Positions 8,304 through 17,405 of a stretch of 64,000 nucleotides of DNA are shown here, piece after piece. A model generated the notes under the pieces. The model made no database searches, was not told where the DNA came from, and was given only the letters and a program-made list of their open reading frames with translations. Source of the DNA: Flammeovirga yaeyamensis (GTDB lineage: Bacteria; Bacteroidota; Bacteroidia; Cytophagales; Flammeovirgaceae); the NCBI RefSeq assembly GCF_018736045.1, contig NZ_CP076132.1, forward strand, positions 4,673,501-4,737,500, read 5' to 3'. Numbering within the stretch: the first letter of the stretch is position 1; every line of letters starts with the position of its first letter. The position numbers and the translations under genes were made by a program.

Positions 8304-9953
8304 ATGATGAAACAAAGAATTATTACTCTCCTTTTTTTAACGCTAAGCTTACAAACGCTTTGGGGGCAAAATGCTCCAACCACATTTAAAAATCCTATCC
8401 TACCGGGATTTCACCCCGATCCTTCCATATGTAGAGTGGGTGATACGTATTACATGGTCAACTCTAGTTTCGAATGGTACCCGGGATTGCCCATTCATAA
8501 AAGTAAAGATTTAGTTAACTGGGAGTTGATTGGCTATGGTTTAGACCGACCCGATCAAATTGTTTACAAAGACGGCTTAAGAGATTCGAATGGTATTTTT
8601 GCTCCAAGTATTCGTTACCATGAAGGTACTTTTTATATCATCACCACAATGGTCGGACAAAATGGTAATTTTATTATTACTGCTAAAGACCCTGCCGGAC
8701 CTTGGAGCGATCCTAAATGGATAAAAGATGCTCCTGGTATCGACCCTTCTTTATTTTGGGATGATGATGGAAAATGTTACTACACTGGTGCAGGAATTGT
8801 TGACGGAACTGAAAAAGAATGGCCAGGTAAAAACGGTGTTTGGATGCAAGAAATTGATCCTGATAACGCCATTTTAATCGGTGAGAAAAAACAACTTACA
8901 TACGGTCACGCATCAAATGCTCGGTGGGCAGAAGGACCACACCTTTATAAGATTGATGGAGAATATATACTTCTTATTGGAGAAGGTGGAACTGGAGAAT
9001 TTCATTCTGTCACCATTTTCAACAGTAAAGATATTTGGGGACCTTACATTCCAAATCACGCCAACCCAATCATCACACATAGACATTTAGGGAAAACCTA
9101 CCCGATTATTCAACCAGGTCATGCTGATTTAATTCAAACGCAAAACGGTGAATGGTGGAGTGTTCTTTTAGCAAAACGATTGGTGGATGGGTACGTTACT
9201 TTAGCTAGAGAAACTTTCTTGGCAAAAGTAATTATGACTAAACAAGAAAGTGGAGTTACACCCATTTATAACCCAGGAATTGGCCTTCTTCAAGAAGAAC
9301 AAAAAAGACCTGATTTACCTTGGACTCCTGTCAAAAAACTAGAAGAAAAAGACGAGTTCACCTCTGATAAATTGGCATTAAAATGGAACTTCTTACGATC
9401 ACCTCAGGAAGAATGGTATCAGTTAAAAGACGATCAATTACAAATTCAACTGCGTCCAACAACTCTAACTGATTTAAGTAATCCCTCTTTTATTGGACAA
9501 AGAACTACCTCTTTTAATTATTCTGCCTCAACTAAACTATTGTTTAACTCTAAGAAAGAAAATGAAAAAGCAGGATTAGTAATCTATAGAAGACATGGAA
9601 ATCATTATCAGTTAGTGAAATCGAAGAAAGAGATTTTACTAGTGAAGACTTTTCAAAAAGGCAATAAAGGTGATGTAACTCCAGAGATTATCGCCCGAGT
9701 GCCTTATACCAAGAAAGAAGTAGTATTGAATGTTGAAGTAAAAGGAATTTCAGCTCAGTTCTACTATGGGGAAACACAAGATCAACTTCAACCTCTTGGA
9801 GGAAAACAAGATTATACCATACTATCTGATGAAGCCACTTTAAAATTTAATGGAGTCTATATCGGTATGTATGCCACTTCGGAGCAACTCCCTAGTAAAA
9901 CCAAAGCATCTTTCGATTGGTTTGATTTAAAGCCACATCAAGAATTAGAATAA
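8304..9953 (+). CDS. Secreted GH43 family glycosidase (beta-xylosidase/arabinofuranosidase-like)
   Basis: About 549 residues from ATG at 8304; a TTG three codons earlier is less likely. The signal peptide ends at QTLWGQ. The five-bladed propeller opens with NPILPGFHPDPSICRVGDTY, the classic GH43 start with its catalytic Asp in HPDPS. It continues with IDPSLFWDDDGKCYYTG (a transition-state-stabilising Asp region) and WAEGPHLYKIDGEYILL (the Glu general acid). From about residue 345 a concanavalin-like beta-sandwich follows (GH43_C2 type, SPQEEWYQLKDDQL). Together this fits xylan or arabinoxylan oligosaccharide hydrolysis at the cell surface. No SusCD pair adjoins it, so it is not part of a classical PUL in this window. 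Confidence 0.9.
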   Translation: MMKQRIITLLFLTLSLQTLWGQNAPTTFKNPILPGFHPDPSICRVGDTYYMVNSSFEWYPGLPIHKSKDLVNWELIGYGLDRPDQIVYKDGLRDSNGIFAPSIRYHEGTFYIITTMVGQNGNFIITAKDPAGPWSDPKWIKDAPGIDPSLFWDDDGKCYYTGAGIVDGTEKEWPGKNGVWMQEIDPDNAILIGEKKQLTYGHASNARWAEGPHLYKIDGEYILLIGEGGTGEFHSVTIFNSKDIWGPYIPNHANPIITHRHLGKTYPIIQPGHADLIQTQNGEWWSVLLAKRLVDGYVTLARETFLAKVIMTKQESGVTPIYNPGIGLLQEEQKRPDLPWTPVKKLEEKDEFTSDKLALKWNFLRSPQEEWYQLKDDQLQIQLRPTTLTDLSNPSFIGQRTTSFNYSASTKLLFNSKKENEKAGLVIYRRHGNHYQLVKSKKEILLVKTFQKGNKGDVTPEIIARVPYTKKEVVLNVEVKGISAQFYYGETQDQLQPLGGKQDYTILSDEATLKFNGVYIGMYATSEQLPSKTKASFDWFDLKPHQELE

Positions 9954-9959
9954 AACAAA

Positions 9960-9985
9960 GGGGATGCCACTAAAAAGGCATCCCC
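9960..9985. terminator. Bidirectional terminator after the GH43 gene
   Basis: GGGGATGCC and GGCATCCCC form a perfect 9-bp stem with an 8-nt loop between convergent genes. Confidence 0.75.
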
Positions 9986-10050
9986 CACTTTACTTTGATG
10001 GAAAATAGTTTGACTAAATTTTAATCCAACTATTTAGTTCTCTTATTATA

Positions 10051-11052
10051 TTAATTCTCTCTACGAACTTTTAAGCCTCCTCTTACACCAATGAAACCAT
10101 AGTAGTCGTAACCTTCTGACAAGTCTACTACTTTTTCTGTTCCATCAGCAGTTGTGATTGTGATGATGTAATCACATTCGCCACTACCATAATCTACTGT
10201 AATTGTATCATCGCCTCTTGTAATCACCTCAGTTCCTTGAAGTGCTACAAATACTGGACGTTCACCCGAACATCTTGGCGAGAATACCAATGCCGAAGTA
10301 ATCTCTGAAGTAAAACCTGAATTTTCTCCAGTTGATGTTACAGTTAAAGTACCTGTAACTGTTTTTGTACCATTATCCACTTCTTCTTGTAAAGATCTTA
10401 CAATTGTTTCCGTATAAGCTGCTACATCTTCAGTAGCCGGATGATCAATGGTCACATTTGTTGTTTTTGTTAATGTAGCAGAAGCAATTTTTGGTTTCTT
10501 ACCTTCCTCTACTACCTCTTCAAAAACCACATTTTCTCCAGTAATCGAAGAAGTACCATTTACTGTATTGTCGTTTCTAGAAAAGTCTTGGAAAGTAGTA
10601 GAATGTGCCATGCTCGACTCTCCAAATGTATGCGTACTTGTTACTACACCACTGATTGTTTCCCCTTCTCGGTTTTCACACAAACCATTAGAGAAATCCA
10701 TTACGACAGTTCTCGTATCGTTTTCATTTGTGATAGTGATGTCCGCACAATCAGCGTGATGACGAGCAAAGAAACGTCGAGCACCAGGTCTAAACGGTCT
10801 TCTTTGTACATCGTCCTCACTGTCTGATGTGGTTCTGAATGAAGATGATGATGAAGCAGTACTAGATTCCATCATGTCTTCTGAAATGTTGTCTGTGTAG
10901 TCTTGTGCTTCTAAAGCAGAAGAAATCAGGTCAGAGCTTGTCTCGTCAAGAGTCGTATTTAATGAGCTTGAGTCATTATCTTTTAACGAGTCACATGACA
11001 TTGCCGATACGGCTAAAACAGAAATGATAAGAGCAAATTTTTTAAGTTTCAT
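10051..11052 (-). CDS. Thr/Ser-rich secreted lipoprotein, unknown function
   Basis: 333 residues. A type II signal peptide with lipobox SAMSC puts the lipidated Cys at residue 20. A Ser/Thr-rich, acidic linker to about residue 75 is followed by an RRPFRPGARRFFARHH basic patch. The rest is a repetitive beta-strand region with many Thr-Val-Thr-Gly patterns (GTLTVTSTGE). It ends in a short Gly- and Arg-containing tail. The strand pattern suggests a surface-exposed beta-barrel or beta-sandwich. No family is recognised. It is monocistronic. Confidence 0.7.
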   Translation of the reverse strand: MKLKKFALIISVLAVSAMSCDSLKDNDSSSLNTTLDETSSDLISSALEAQDYTDNISEDMMESSTASSSSSFRTTSDSEDDVQRRPFRPGARRFFARHHADCADITITNENDTRTVVMDFSNGLCENREGETISGVVTSTHTFGESSMAHSTTFQDFSRNDNTVNGTSSITGENVVFEEVVEEGKKPKIASATLTKTTNVTIDHPATEDVAAYTETIVRSLQEEVDNGTKTVTGTLTVTSTGENSGFTSEITSALVFSPRCSGERPVFVALQGTEVITRGDDTITVDYGSGECDYIITITTADGTEKVVDLSEGYDYYGFIGVRGGLKVRREN

Positions 11053-11178
11053 AATCTTTATTTTTTTTAGAATGCGTTCAATAATTCAATTTCGAATCCC
11101 GGTTTCAATCCAATAAAGAGGTGTACCTAAAACTTGTACTCTATTTTTTTGAAATATTTTTTACTTTTTACAAAAAAA

Positions 11179-11202
11179 TGCCCTTACATACATGTAAAGG
11201 CA
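11179..11202 (-). terminator. Terminator of the 11223-12269 gene
   Basis: TGCCCTTACAT and ATGTAAAGGCA form a near-perfect stem with one mismatch. On the minus strand a run of seven T follows. Confidence 0.75.
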
Positions 11203-11222
11203 CTTTTTTGAAGATATTTTTT

Positions 11223-12269
11223 TTACAAATTATTTTCGTCGGTACTTCTAATCACGATTTCATCTATATCTAAATCGCCATACCATAACCTCAGAATTCC
11301 AATCTTACCTGTAAAATCATACTTTGGAGAAATACTTATCCGATGAGTAAACCAATCAGATTCAGCAATATTTTTTGAAGCTTCAGCATCATTAGAAGAA
11401 ATAATAGATTCATCATTTCCTACATCAAGTAATTTGATTTGTCTTTTAAACTTCCCTCTTGTTTTTACACTAATCGTATAACTTTCCCCTTTTTTAAACT
11501 GAAATTCATTCTTTAAAAACACTATAGTATTGGCCGATTGTCTAGTTTCTTCAATAGATAACTGAAGAAATGAATTTCCATATTGATTATTTACAGACAA
11601 ACTTCTAGCTAAGCCTTCTTGTTGGAATGCTTTAAATTTAAAGTGCTCGCCCACATTACTTGATGTCATCACGGAGAAATCACATTTGTACACCTCATGC
11701 GGCAATTGGGCATATCTATTTTTTATTCTAGAAACGGTAGACACCTTAATGTCATCTACATCTAATACTCCATTCCAATTTCTTAGAATAGCAATTTGAC
11801 CCACAAAATTATCTGTAGGCGAATATTCTAAAGTATGCTCGTGCCATTCCAATGAGTAATCTTTATCATTTGCGGCATTAAAAGAGGCCCCTTTTACGAC
11901 CGCTTTCATCGTTTTGATATCAATTAATCTCAGACCTCTCTCAAACGGTCCTCTTGTCTTTAACGTAATAGTGTAGGTTGCCCCTCTATGAAAATGAATC
12001 TTTTTCATATCTCTAATCAGAGAATTGTATTCTGTTTTGGAATCCATACCGGGAATATCAAATCTTAGAAATTTATTCCCATGTTCTTTTACTACAGAAA
12101 TCGTTCTCTTCACGGTAGCATTCGAATAAGCTTCTACTTTATACTCATTGTTCAAAAGTAGATTTTCTCCCTCTTGTTTTGCATCGAATGTATTTTGGTA
12201 AATGACATCTTGTCCAAAACTTACCAAATAAAAAACCGTGGTAAATAGTAAAGTTAGTGTCGTCTTCAT
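11223..12269 (-). CDS. Secreted protein with two tandem CBM-like beta-sandwich domains
   Basis: 348 residues. The signal peptide ends at YLVSFGQ. The mature protein is an internal duplication: residues about 22-180 and 190-345 share the order of motifs. In each repeat the pattern is GNxFL, then a Y-T-I-x-x-KTRG-x-F-x-R stretch and a terminal VGQIAILRNWNGVLDVDDI / TGKIGILRLWYGDLDIDEI motif. The pattern of edge strands and the final D-x-DD/E segment resembles carbohydrate-binding modules of the galactose-binding fold. No catalytic domain and no T9SS C-terminal sorting domain are recognisable. It lies downstream of a lone gene cluster with no operon partners. Confidence 0.7.
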   Translation of the reverse strand: MKTTLTLLFTTVFYLVSFGQDVIYQNTFDAKQEGENLLLNNEYKVEAYSNATVKRTISVVKEHGNKFLRFDIPGMDSKTEYNSLIRDMKKIHFHRGATYTITLKTRGPFERGLRLIDIKTMKAVVKGASFNAANDKDYSLEWHEHTLEYSPTDNFVGQIAILRNWNGVLDVDDIKVSTVSRIKNRYAQLPHEVYKCDFSVMTSSNVGEHFKFKAFQQEGLARSLSVNNQYGNSFLQLSIEETRQSANTIVFLKNEFQFKKGESYTISVKTRGKFKRQIKLLDVGNDESIISSNDAEASKNIAESDWFTHRISISPKYDFTGKIGILRLWYGDLDIDEIVIRSTDENNL

Positions 12270-12570
12270 GTTGGTGTTAATAAGTAAATAATAATTCTTT
12301 CAGTTCTTTTGCTGGATATACTGAATAAAGTAAATGTTCTCAATGTTACACATAAATCAGACAATCAGATACATCAAATTATTCTGATTATAAATCAATC
12401 CTATCTTATTTTGTTTTTAGTAATACATAAATTATCAATCAAAGAACACTTGTTATTCTAATTCAATTTTCTCTATCTTTAAAAAATATTACTTTTGAAC
12501 ACATTTACTGATTCAATCATTTTCACTGTTGACAATTACTCTTCAGCAGAAAAGCTTCACTATTTTTTAA
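12270..12570. other. AT-rich divergent promoter region
   Basis: This lies between the minus-strand CBM-like gene and the plus-strand sigma factor. No ORF or RNA gene is seen. A possible -33 TTTTG near 12493 precedes a weak -7-like element, which I do not regard as reliable. Confidence 0.4.
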
Positions 12571-13152
12571 ATGGATCAACAACACTGGAAAGCATTAAAA
12601 GAAAAGGACGACGAGAAGGCGTTAAAGTATTTTTATGATCAATACATTAAGCTACTCTATAAATACGGCTATCATTTTTGTCAGGATGCCGCATTAGTGG
12701 AGGACTGTGTCCAAGATTTATTTCTAAGGATTTGGGAAAAAAGAAGAACTTTAGGTGATACTGATAATGTAAAGCTCTATCTGATGGTCGCTTTAAAAAG
12801 AAGCATCTTCGAAAAAATAAAGAAGGGAAGCAAGGTATCTACCGACGAACAAATCGAAGATACTTTTGATGTTACATTTACCATGGAGGAATCTATTATA
12901 TCTTCAGAAACAGATCAGATAAACAAAGACAAACTATTAAAGACTTTAGAAACGCTTTCTGGAAGACAAAAAGAGGTGATTTATCTACGTTTTTATAATG
13001 GGTTTACTCCAGAAGAAGTGAGCGAGGTAATGAATATTAGCAATCAATCGGTAAGAAATTTACAAGCCTCTGCCCTTAAAAAAATGAGAAATAATATGGG
13101 TGATGGTATCAATTTGGTCTTACTCGGATTTTTTATTGAAAATTTCTATTAA
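12571..13152 (+). CDS. ECF RNA polymerase sigma factor (FecI-like)
   Basis: 193 residues. Region 2 (about residues 20-85) shows the typical FYDQYIKLLYKYGYHF helix and VEDCVQDLFLRIWEKR promoter-melting motif. Region 4 (about residues 125-175) has LSGRQKEVIYLRFYNGFTPE followed by a helix-turn-helix (SNQSVRNLQASALKKM). The size and absence of regions 1 and 3 are normal for ECF sigma-70 factors. It is followed after about 53 bp by a FecR-type anti-sigma gene and a TonB-dependent receptor, which is the arrangement of cell-surface signalling. Confidence 0.92.
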   Translation: MDQQHWKALKEKDDEKALKYFYDQYIKLLYKYGYHFCQDAALVEDCVQDLFLRIWEKRRTLGDTDNVKLYLMVALKRSIFEKIKKGSKVSTDEQIEDTFDVTFTMEESIISSETDQINKDKLLKTLETLSGRQKEVIYLRFYNGFTPEEVSEVMNISNQSVRNLQASALKKMRNNMGDGINLVLLGFFIENFY

Positions 13153-13205
13153 AAATTGAGTACAAACCTCATTCTGTTCACTTTACTGAATATAACTAGA
13201 AAAAA

Positions 13206-14159
13206 ATGCCGTCAATTGATAAATATATAGAGAATAAAGATTTTGTTGCTTGGGCGTTAGGGGACGACTCCTTTAATGACTACTGGAAACAATATTTAGA
13301 TCAGCATCCTGAAGAATCTGAAGATATTGAGGCTGCCAAATCTTTTGTACAGAAAACTTCTGTAAAAGATCCTTATTTCTCCGTTCAGAGAGAAAAGGAA
13401 TTGTGGGATCAGATCTCTGCCAAAGTAGTTCCTAGTAAAACGACCAAAACTGTTTCTATGCAATGGTGGAAATATGCTGTAGCTGTAGTTGTATTAGGGT
13501 TCATAGCTTCTTTCTATTTTCTGTACTTTGTGCCAAGTAATCATGTTGAAATTGCACATAAAGGCTATACAAAAGATGTGGATTTACCAGATGGATCTAA
13601 GGTCGCTTTAAATGCTGAATCAACGATATCATTTAATAAATCTGAGTTTTCTAAGGAACGTCTTATCGAACTGAAAGGAGAAGCCTTCTTTGAAGTAGAG
13701 AAAGGCACGTTATTCCAAGTACAATCTGAAAAAGGTAATGTGACCGTTCTTGGTACAAGTTTCAATATTTATTCTAGAAACGATAAATGGACGGTTGAAT
13801 GTTTCTCTGGTAAAGTTTTAGTAGAAGATAGAGCAGGTAAATCGGTCACTTTAACCAAAGGTGAAGGTGTAGCATATAAGGATGGTGACTTCGTTTCTTT
13901 AAATACTAAAGGAAAATTACCGTCTTGGAAACAAGGTATATTTACTTATCAAAATGAAACTTTGGAAGAGGTATTCCAAGAGGTGCAAAGACAATTTGAT
14001 GTACGCATCATATATAAAAACCCTAAAGTTCAACATTTAAGATTTACAGGTACAATTACCAACAAATCTTTGGAAACTACTTTAGAAGTAATTTCGAAAA
14101 CAATGGGTATCAATTATCAAATTAACAAGGATAAAAAAGAGGTTGAGATCTCTATGTAA
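13206..14159 (+). CDS. FecR-type anti-sigma factor
   Basis: 317 residues. An N-terminal cytoplasmic helical part (residues 1-85) would bind the sigma factor. A single TM segment spans about residues 89-109. The periplasmic FecR domain begins near GYTKDVDLPDGSKVALN and includes ELKGEAFFEV and VLGTSFNIYS. The last 75 residues are a DUF4974/STN-type domain (FDVRIIYKNPKVQHLRFTG). It receives the signal from the TonB receptor encoded next, whose TTG start overlaps its last codons. Confidence 0.92.
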   Translation: MPSIDKYIENKDFVAWALGDDSFNDYWKQYLDQHPEESEDIEAAKSFVQKTSVKDPYFSVQREKELWDQISAKVVPSKTTKTVSMQWWKYAVAVVVLGFIASFYFLYFVPSNHVEIAHKGYTKDVDLPDGSKVALNAESTISFNKSEFSKERLIELKGEAFFEVEKGTLFQVQSEKGNVTVLGTSFNIYSRNDKWTVECFSGKVLVEDRAGKSVTLTKGEGVAYKDGDFVSLNTKGKLPSWKQGIFTYQNETLEEVFQEVQRQFDVRIIYKNPKVQHLRFTGTITNKSLETTLEVISKTMGINYQINKDKKEVEISM

Positions 14160-16680
14160 TTACTTTATTTTTCTGACTTCTTTACTTTATACTACGAACA
14201 TTATTGCCCAAGAGGAAGTCACTTTCACTGCTCAATTTCATGAGGAGCCTATTCAACACGTCTTTAAAGAAATAGAAAAGACATTCAATGTTTATATTTC
14301 TTATAGCGAGAAAACCCTAAAAGAACATAAGGTAACAGCCTCAATTCAAAAGGCGAATTTGTACACAACATTAACCCAAACATTGGCTGGATCTTCTTTA
14401 GTTTTTGAGGAAGTGGACGACAAATTTATTGTGATTAAAACAAAAGTCTATGCAAAAATAGAACTAGAAGGCAGAGTCACTGATGAAAATAATGAACCTC
14501 TACCCTATGCTTTTATCAAAATCAAAAACACTGGGCTTGCTTCTGATACGGAAGGTAGATATCATATTGTGGCATTTGAAAACGATAGCTTAACTTTTTC
14601 TTATTTGGGGTATTATCCTCAAACATTATCTATACAAAAAGTACTTGATAAAAAAGGGGGCATCAAATTATATAGAAATACACAGGAACTTCCGGAATTG
14701 GTCTATGAAAAACAGCTGAATGAAATCAGTCAGGTCAACCAAGTGGCCGGTATGGGTAAAGAAGTAAAAAACTCAGGAATAGGCAATCTATCCACTGCTG
14801 AAAATGATAATTTATATTATGCGGTAAAGTTGCTTCCTAGTGTGAGTAATACCGGATTTTCTTCCGCTTTAGAAGTAAGAGGTGGAGAGGAGGATCAGAA
14901 CCTCACTTTGGTTGATAAATTCCCGATGTATCAGTTGGATCATTACTTCGGATTGGAGAATGTGATCAATCCTGATTTAACCAATTCGGCTACTTTTTAT
15001 GCAGGCGGATTTAATAGTCAATATGGCTCGAGGATATCCAGTATTTTAGATATCCGTTTAAAAAATCCACCATTAGATTATGTAGAAGGAAATGTTGGAG
15101 TAAGTTTATTAGGTTACAAAGGATATTTATCTTTACCCATCGTTAAAGGAAAACTAGCCGTTTTGGGATCTTATAGAAAATACCATGGAGCCATTGAAAA
15201 ATGGTTGTATGATAGAGCAAAATCTACAGATATAGAAAATTCGGATTACAACCCGGATCAATTGGCACTTTACCAACAGCAACTTTCCCCTGAAATTGAT
15301 TACCACGATGCCAACGCAAAAATGGTGTATCAGATGAGTGAGTCTGATGAGTTATCGTTTAGTTTTTTAAACTCAAGAGATAATTATTATACCTCTTATG
15401 ATTTAAGACCTAGACGTCTTAATCGATTAAAGTTTACCAATAGCGATGAGCGTTTCTGGAAAAACAATGCATTTACCTTAGAGTGGAAAAAAGAAAAAGA
15501 GAACTTCACATCATCAGTCTATTCTTCTTATTCTGAAAATGAAAGATATAGAAAAAAGATATTTCATGTAAGAGATACTACTCGTGTATTGCCACAGCAA
15601 CGAACTTTGGAGACCTATCAAAAGCTGAAGGATTTTAGTATTCATTCCGATCAGTCGATAAAGTTTAATAAAGGAGTATTTGATTTTGGTGCAGTCTACT
15701 CTTCTTTTAATGTGCAAAAAGAACTCAAACCAGAATCGTATTTTTCCTATTACGTAGATAGCACACATCAATCACATCAGTTAGGTATCTATTCTCAATA
15801 TACTTTTAACCTGAAGAGATTAAAGCTAACTGCAGGAGGAAGACTTTGGTATTATCAACCGACTGCTAAACCTTATTTTGCTCCAAGATTACAAGGAGAA
15901 TTGGCATTGGATCCTCAAAATAAATATGCTTTTACTTTCTCTATGGGTAGGTATTATCAGTTTATCCGTGAGTTATCTGATGAGTTGACCTATGATAGCT
16001 ATTGGATTATTTCTGATGGAAATCGTATTCCAGTAATCAATGCTAATCATTTTATTGGAGGATTTAAAGCACGACAAAAAAGTCATACTTTTAATATAGA
16101 AGGCTATTTGAAAAATAGTGACGGAGAAATGTCGGATCTGGCTTTTAGAAATGTCGTTTTCTTTAGGGATTATATTGGAACAGGTCAGTCGTATGGTGTC
16201 GATATGATTTACGAGTACAATCATAAAAATTGGTACAACTACATCAGTTATGGCTACAACCAATATGTGAAAACGTATACTGAGAGAGAACAAGAGAAAA
16301 AAACAACACATTTGGTTCAGCTTGCTTCTGTGTACACCAACAAACATTGGAAAATTGGTTTAACATGGTTGCTTAGAGATGTAAATTACGATATCAATTC
16401 TTTATTGGCTTCTCGTTCTTCTAACACTGATAACCCTTCCACTTATTCACCCTATGACGTTCCTCTTTACCATCGGTTAGATTTCACTTCTTCTTATGGA
16501 TTCCGACTTGGCAAACGTTCAAAGGGTGAAATTGTATTTACAGTATATGACCTCTACAATCAAAAAAATACAGAGGAAAGACAGATTACTTCCTTAGGCT
16601 CTGATAGCTTGGAGTTTATACTTACAGATATTTCTCAATTAGGTATTTTGCCAAATCTATCTTTTAATCTAATTTTTTAA
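14143..16680 (+). CDS. TonB-dependent outer-membrane receptor with signalling domain
   Basis: 845 residues from TTG at 14143; the 17-bp overlap with FecR and an open frame with no ATG before the signal peptide support this start. The signal peptide ends near TTNIIAQ. An STN-like domain (residues about 25-90; QHVFKEIEKTFNVYISYSEK) is followed by a CarboxypepD-regulatory-like repeat (LEGRVTDENNEPLPYAFIKI). Then comes a plug (STAENDNLYYAVKLLPSV) and a 22-strand-type barrel ending in Phe (LPNLSFNLIF). It has the signalling domain and lies next to FecI/FecR, but no SusD partner, so it is a regulatory receptor rather than a SusC. The substrate is unknown. Confidence 0.9.
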   Translation: MRSLCNYFIFLTSLLYTTNIIAQEEVTFTAQFHEEPIQHVFKEIEKTFNVYISYSEKTLKEHKVTASIQKANLYTTLTQTLAGSSLVFEEVDDKFIVIKTKVYAKIELEGRVTDENNEPLPYAFIKIKNTGLASDTEGRYHIVAFENDSLTFSYLGYYPQTLSIQKVLDKKGGIKLYRNTQELPELVYEKQLNEISQVNQVAGMGKEVKNSGIGNLSTAENDNLYYAVKLLPSVSNTGFSSALEVRGGEEDQNLTLVDKFPMYQLDHYFGLENVINPDLTNSATFYAGGFNSQYGSRISSILDIRLKNPPLDYVEGNVGVSLLGYKGYLSLPIVKGKLAVLGSYRKYHGAIEKWLYDRAKSTDIENSDYNPDQLALYQQQLSPEIDYHDANAKMVYQMSESDELSFSFLNSRDNYYTSYDLRPRRLNRLKFTNSDERFWKNNAFTLEWKKEKENFTSSVYSSYSENERYRKKIFHVRDTTRVLPQQRTLETYQKLKDFSIHSDQSIKFNKGVFDFGAVYSSFNVQKELKPESYFSYYVDSTHQSHQLGIYSQYTFNLKRLKLTAGGRLWYYQPTAKPYFAPRLQGELALDPQNKYAFTFSMGRYYQFIRELSDELTYDSYWIISDGNRIPVINANHFIGGFKARQKSHTFNIEGYLKNSDGEMSDLAFRNVVFFRDYIGTGQSYGVDMIYEYNHKNWYNYISYGYNQYVKTYTEREQEKKTTHLVQLASVYTNKHWKIGLTWLLRDVNYDINSLLASRSSNTDNPSTYSPYDVPLYHRLDFTSSYGFRLGKRSKGEIVFTVYDLYNQKNTEERQITSLGSDSLEFILTDISQLGILPNLSFNLIF

Positions 16681-16882
16681 TCATTTTAAGGATTGTTATA
16701 AATAAAACATAATTTATTATTTGCAAATGTTTACATAACTATTAAATTTGTGAATATAATAAGCAAACGTGTTTCATAATTACCTATACCTAATTCAATT
16801 TTTTAAATCATAAACAAACTGGTCGTTAATGTAACACACTTGTAAATACCTTTTACTACTTATCATTTTTTTGATACTAAAT

Positions 16883-17281
16883 ATGAAAAATTCAGGCAAT
16901 CTATATCCAAAGAATTCAAAGCAAGCAGAACTTAACCGAAAGAAACAAACTCTCTTTGATCAAGGATGGAACGAATCTCCAGACATCTACATTGATAGGT
17001 TAAAGAAAATGTTGCAAGACAGTCAAAGATACATTGACAAATTACACAAAACAGTGTATGATAAGAATCAGAAAATGGAGGATATGCAAAATCACATCTA
17101 TTTTCTTGAAGATGAACTGTATCATTTAACGAACCAACCTCAAGAAAACTTTGAAGGTCAAGAAGATCAAAATCAAATGTTCGAAATGCACAAGAATGAT
17201 AACTATTCTGATGAACAGGGTAATTATGATATGATGCATAAAGAGGATTCACAAGATATTAAAAGAGACTTGGCTTATTAG
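16883..17281 (+). CDS. Hypothetical soluble coiled-coil protein
   Basis: 132 residues from ATG at 16883; a TTG at 16871 is an alternative. Central residues about 35-80 form a coiled coil rich in Lys, Gln and Asp. The C-terminal 50 residues are acidic and rich in Asn, Gln, Met and Asp, and look disordered. It has no signal peptide or membrane segment. No family is recognised. A strong terminator at 17304-17335 immediately follows. Confidence 0.6.
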   Translation: MKNSGNLYPKNSKQAELNRKKQTLFDQGWNESPDIYIDRLKKMLQDSQRYIDKLHKTVYDKNQKMEDMQNHIYFLEDELYHLTNQPQENFEGQEDQNQMFEMHKNDNYSDEQGNYDMMHKEDSQDIKRDLAY

Positions 17282-17303
17282 TCATAAAATATATTTAGCA
17301 AGA

Positions 17304-17335
17304 AGAGGTTATTTCATTGTTATGGAATAACCTCT
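17304..17335 (+). terminator. Rho-independent terminator
   Basis: AGAGGTTATT and AATAACCTCT form a perfect 10-bp stem with a 12-nt loop, followed by a run of T. Confidence 0.9.
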
Positions 17336-17405
17336 TTTTTTTATGTGGTGATTTTACTTAATTAGGGGAAATTTAAACTTTCAAAGAATCATCAATTTTA
17401 CTGGA

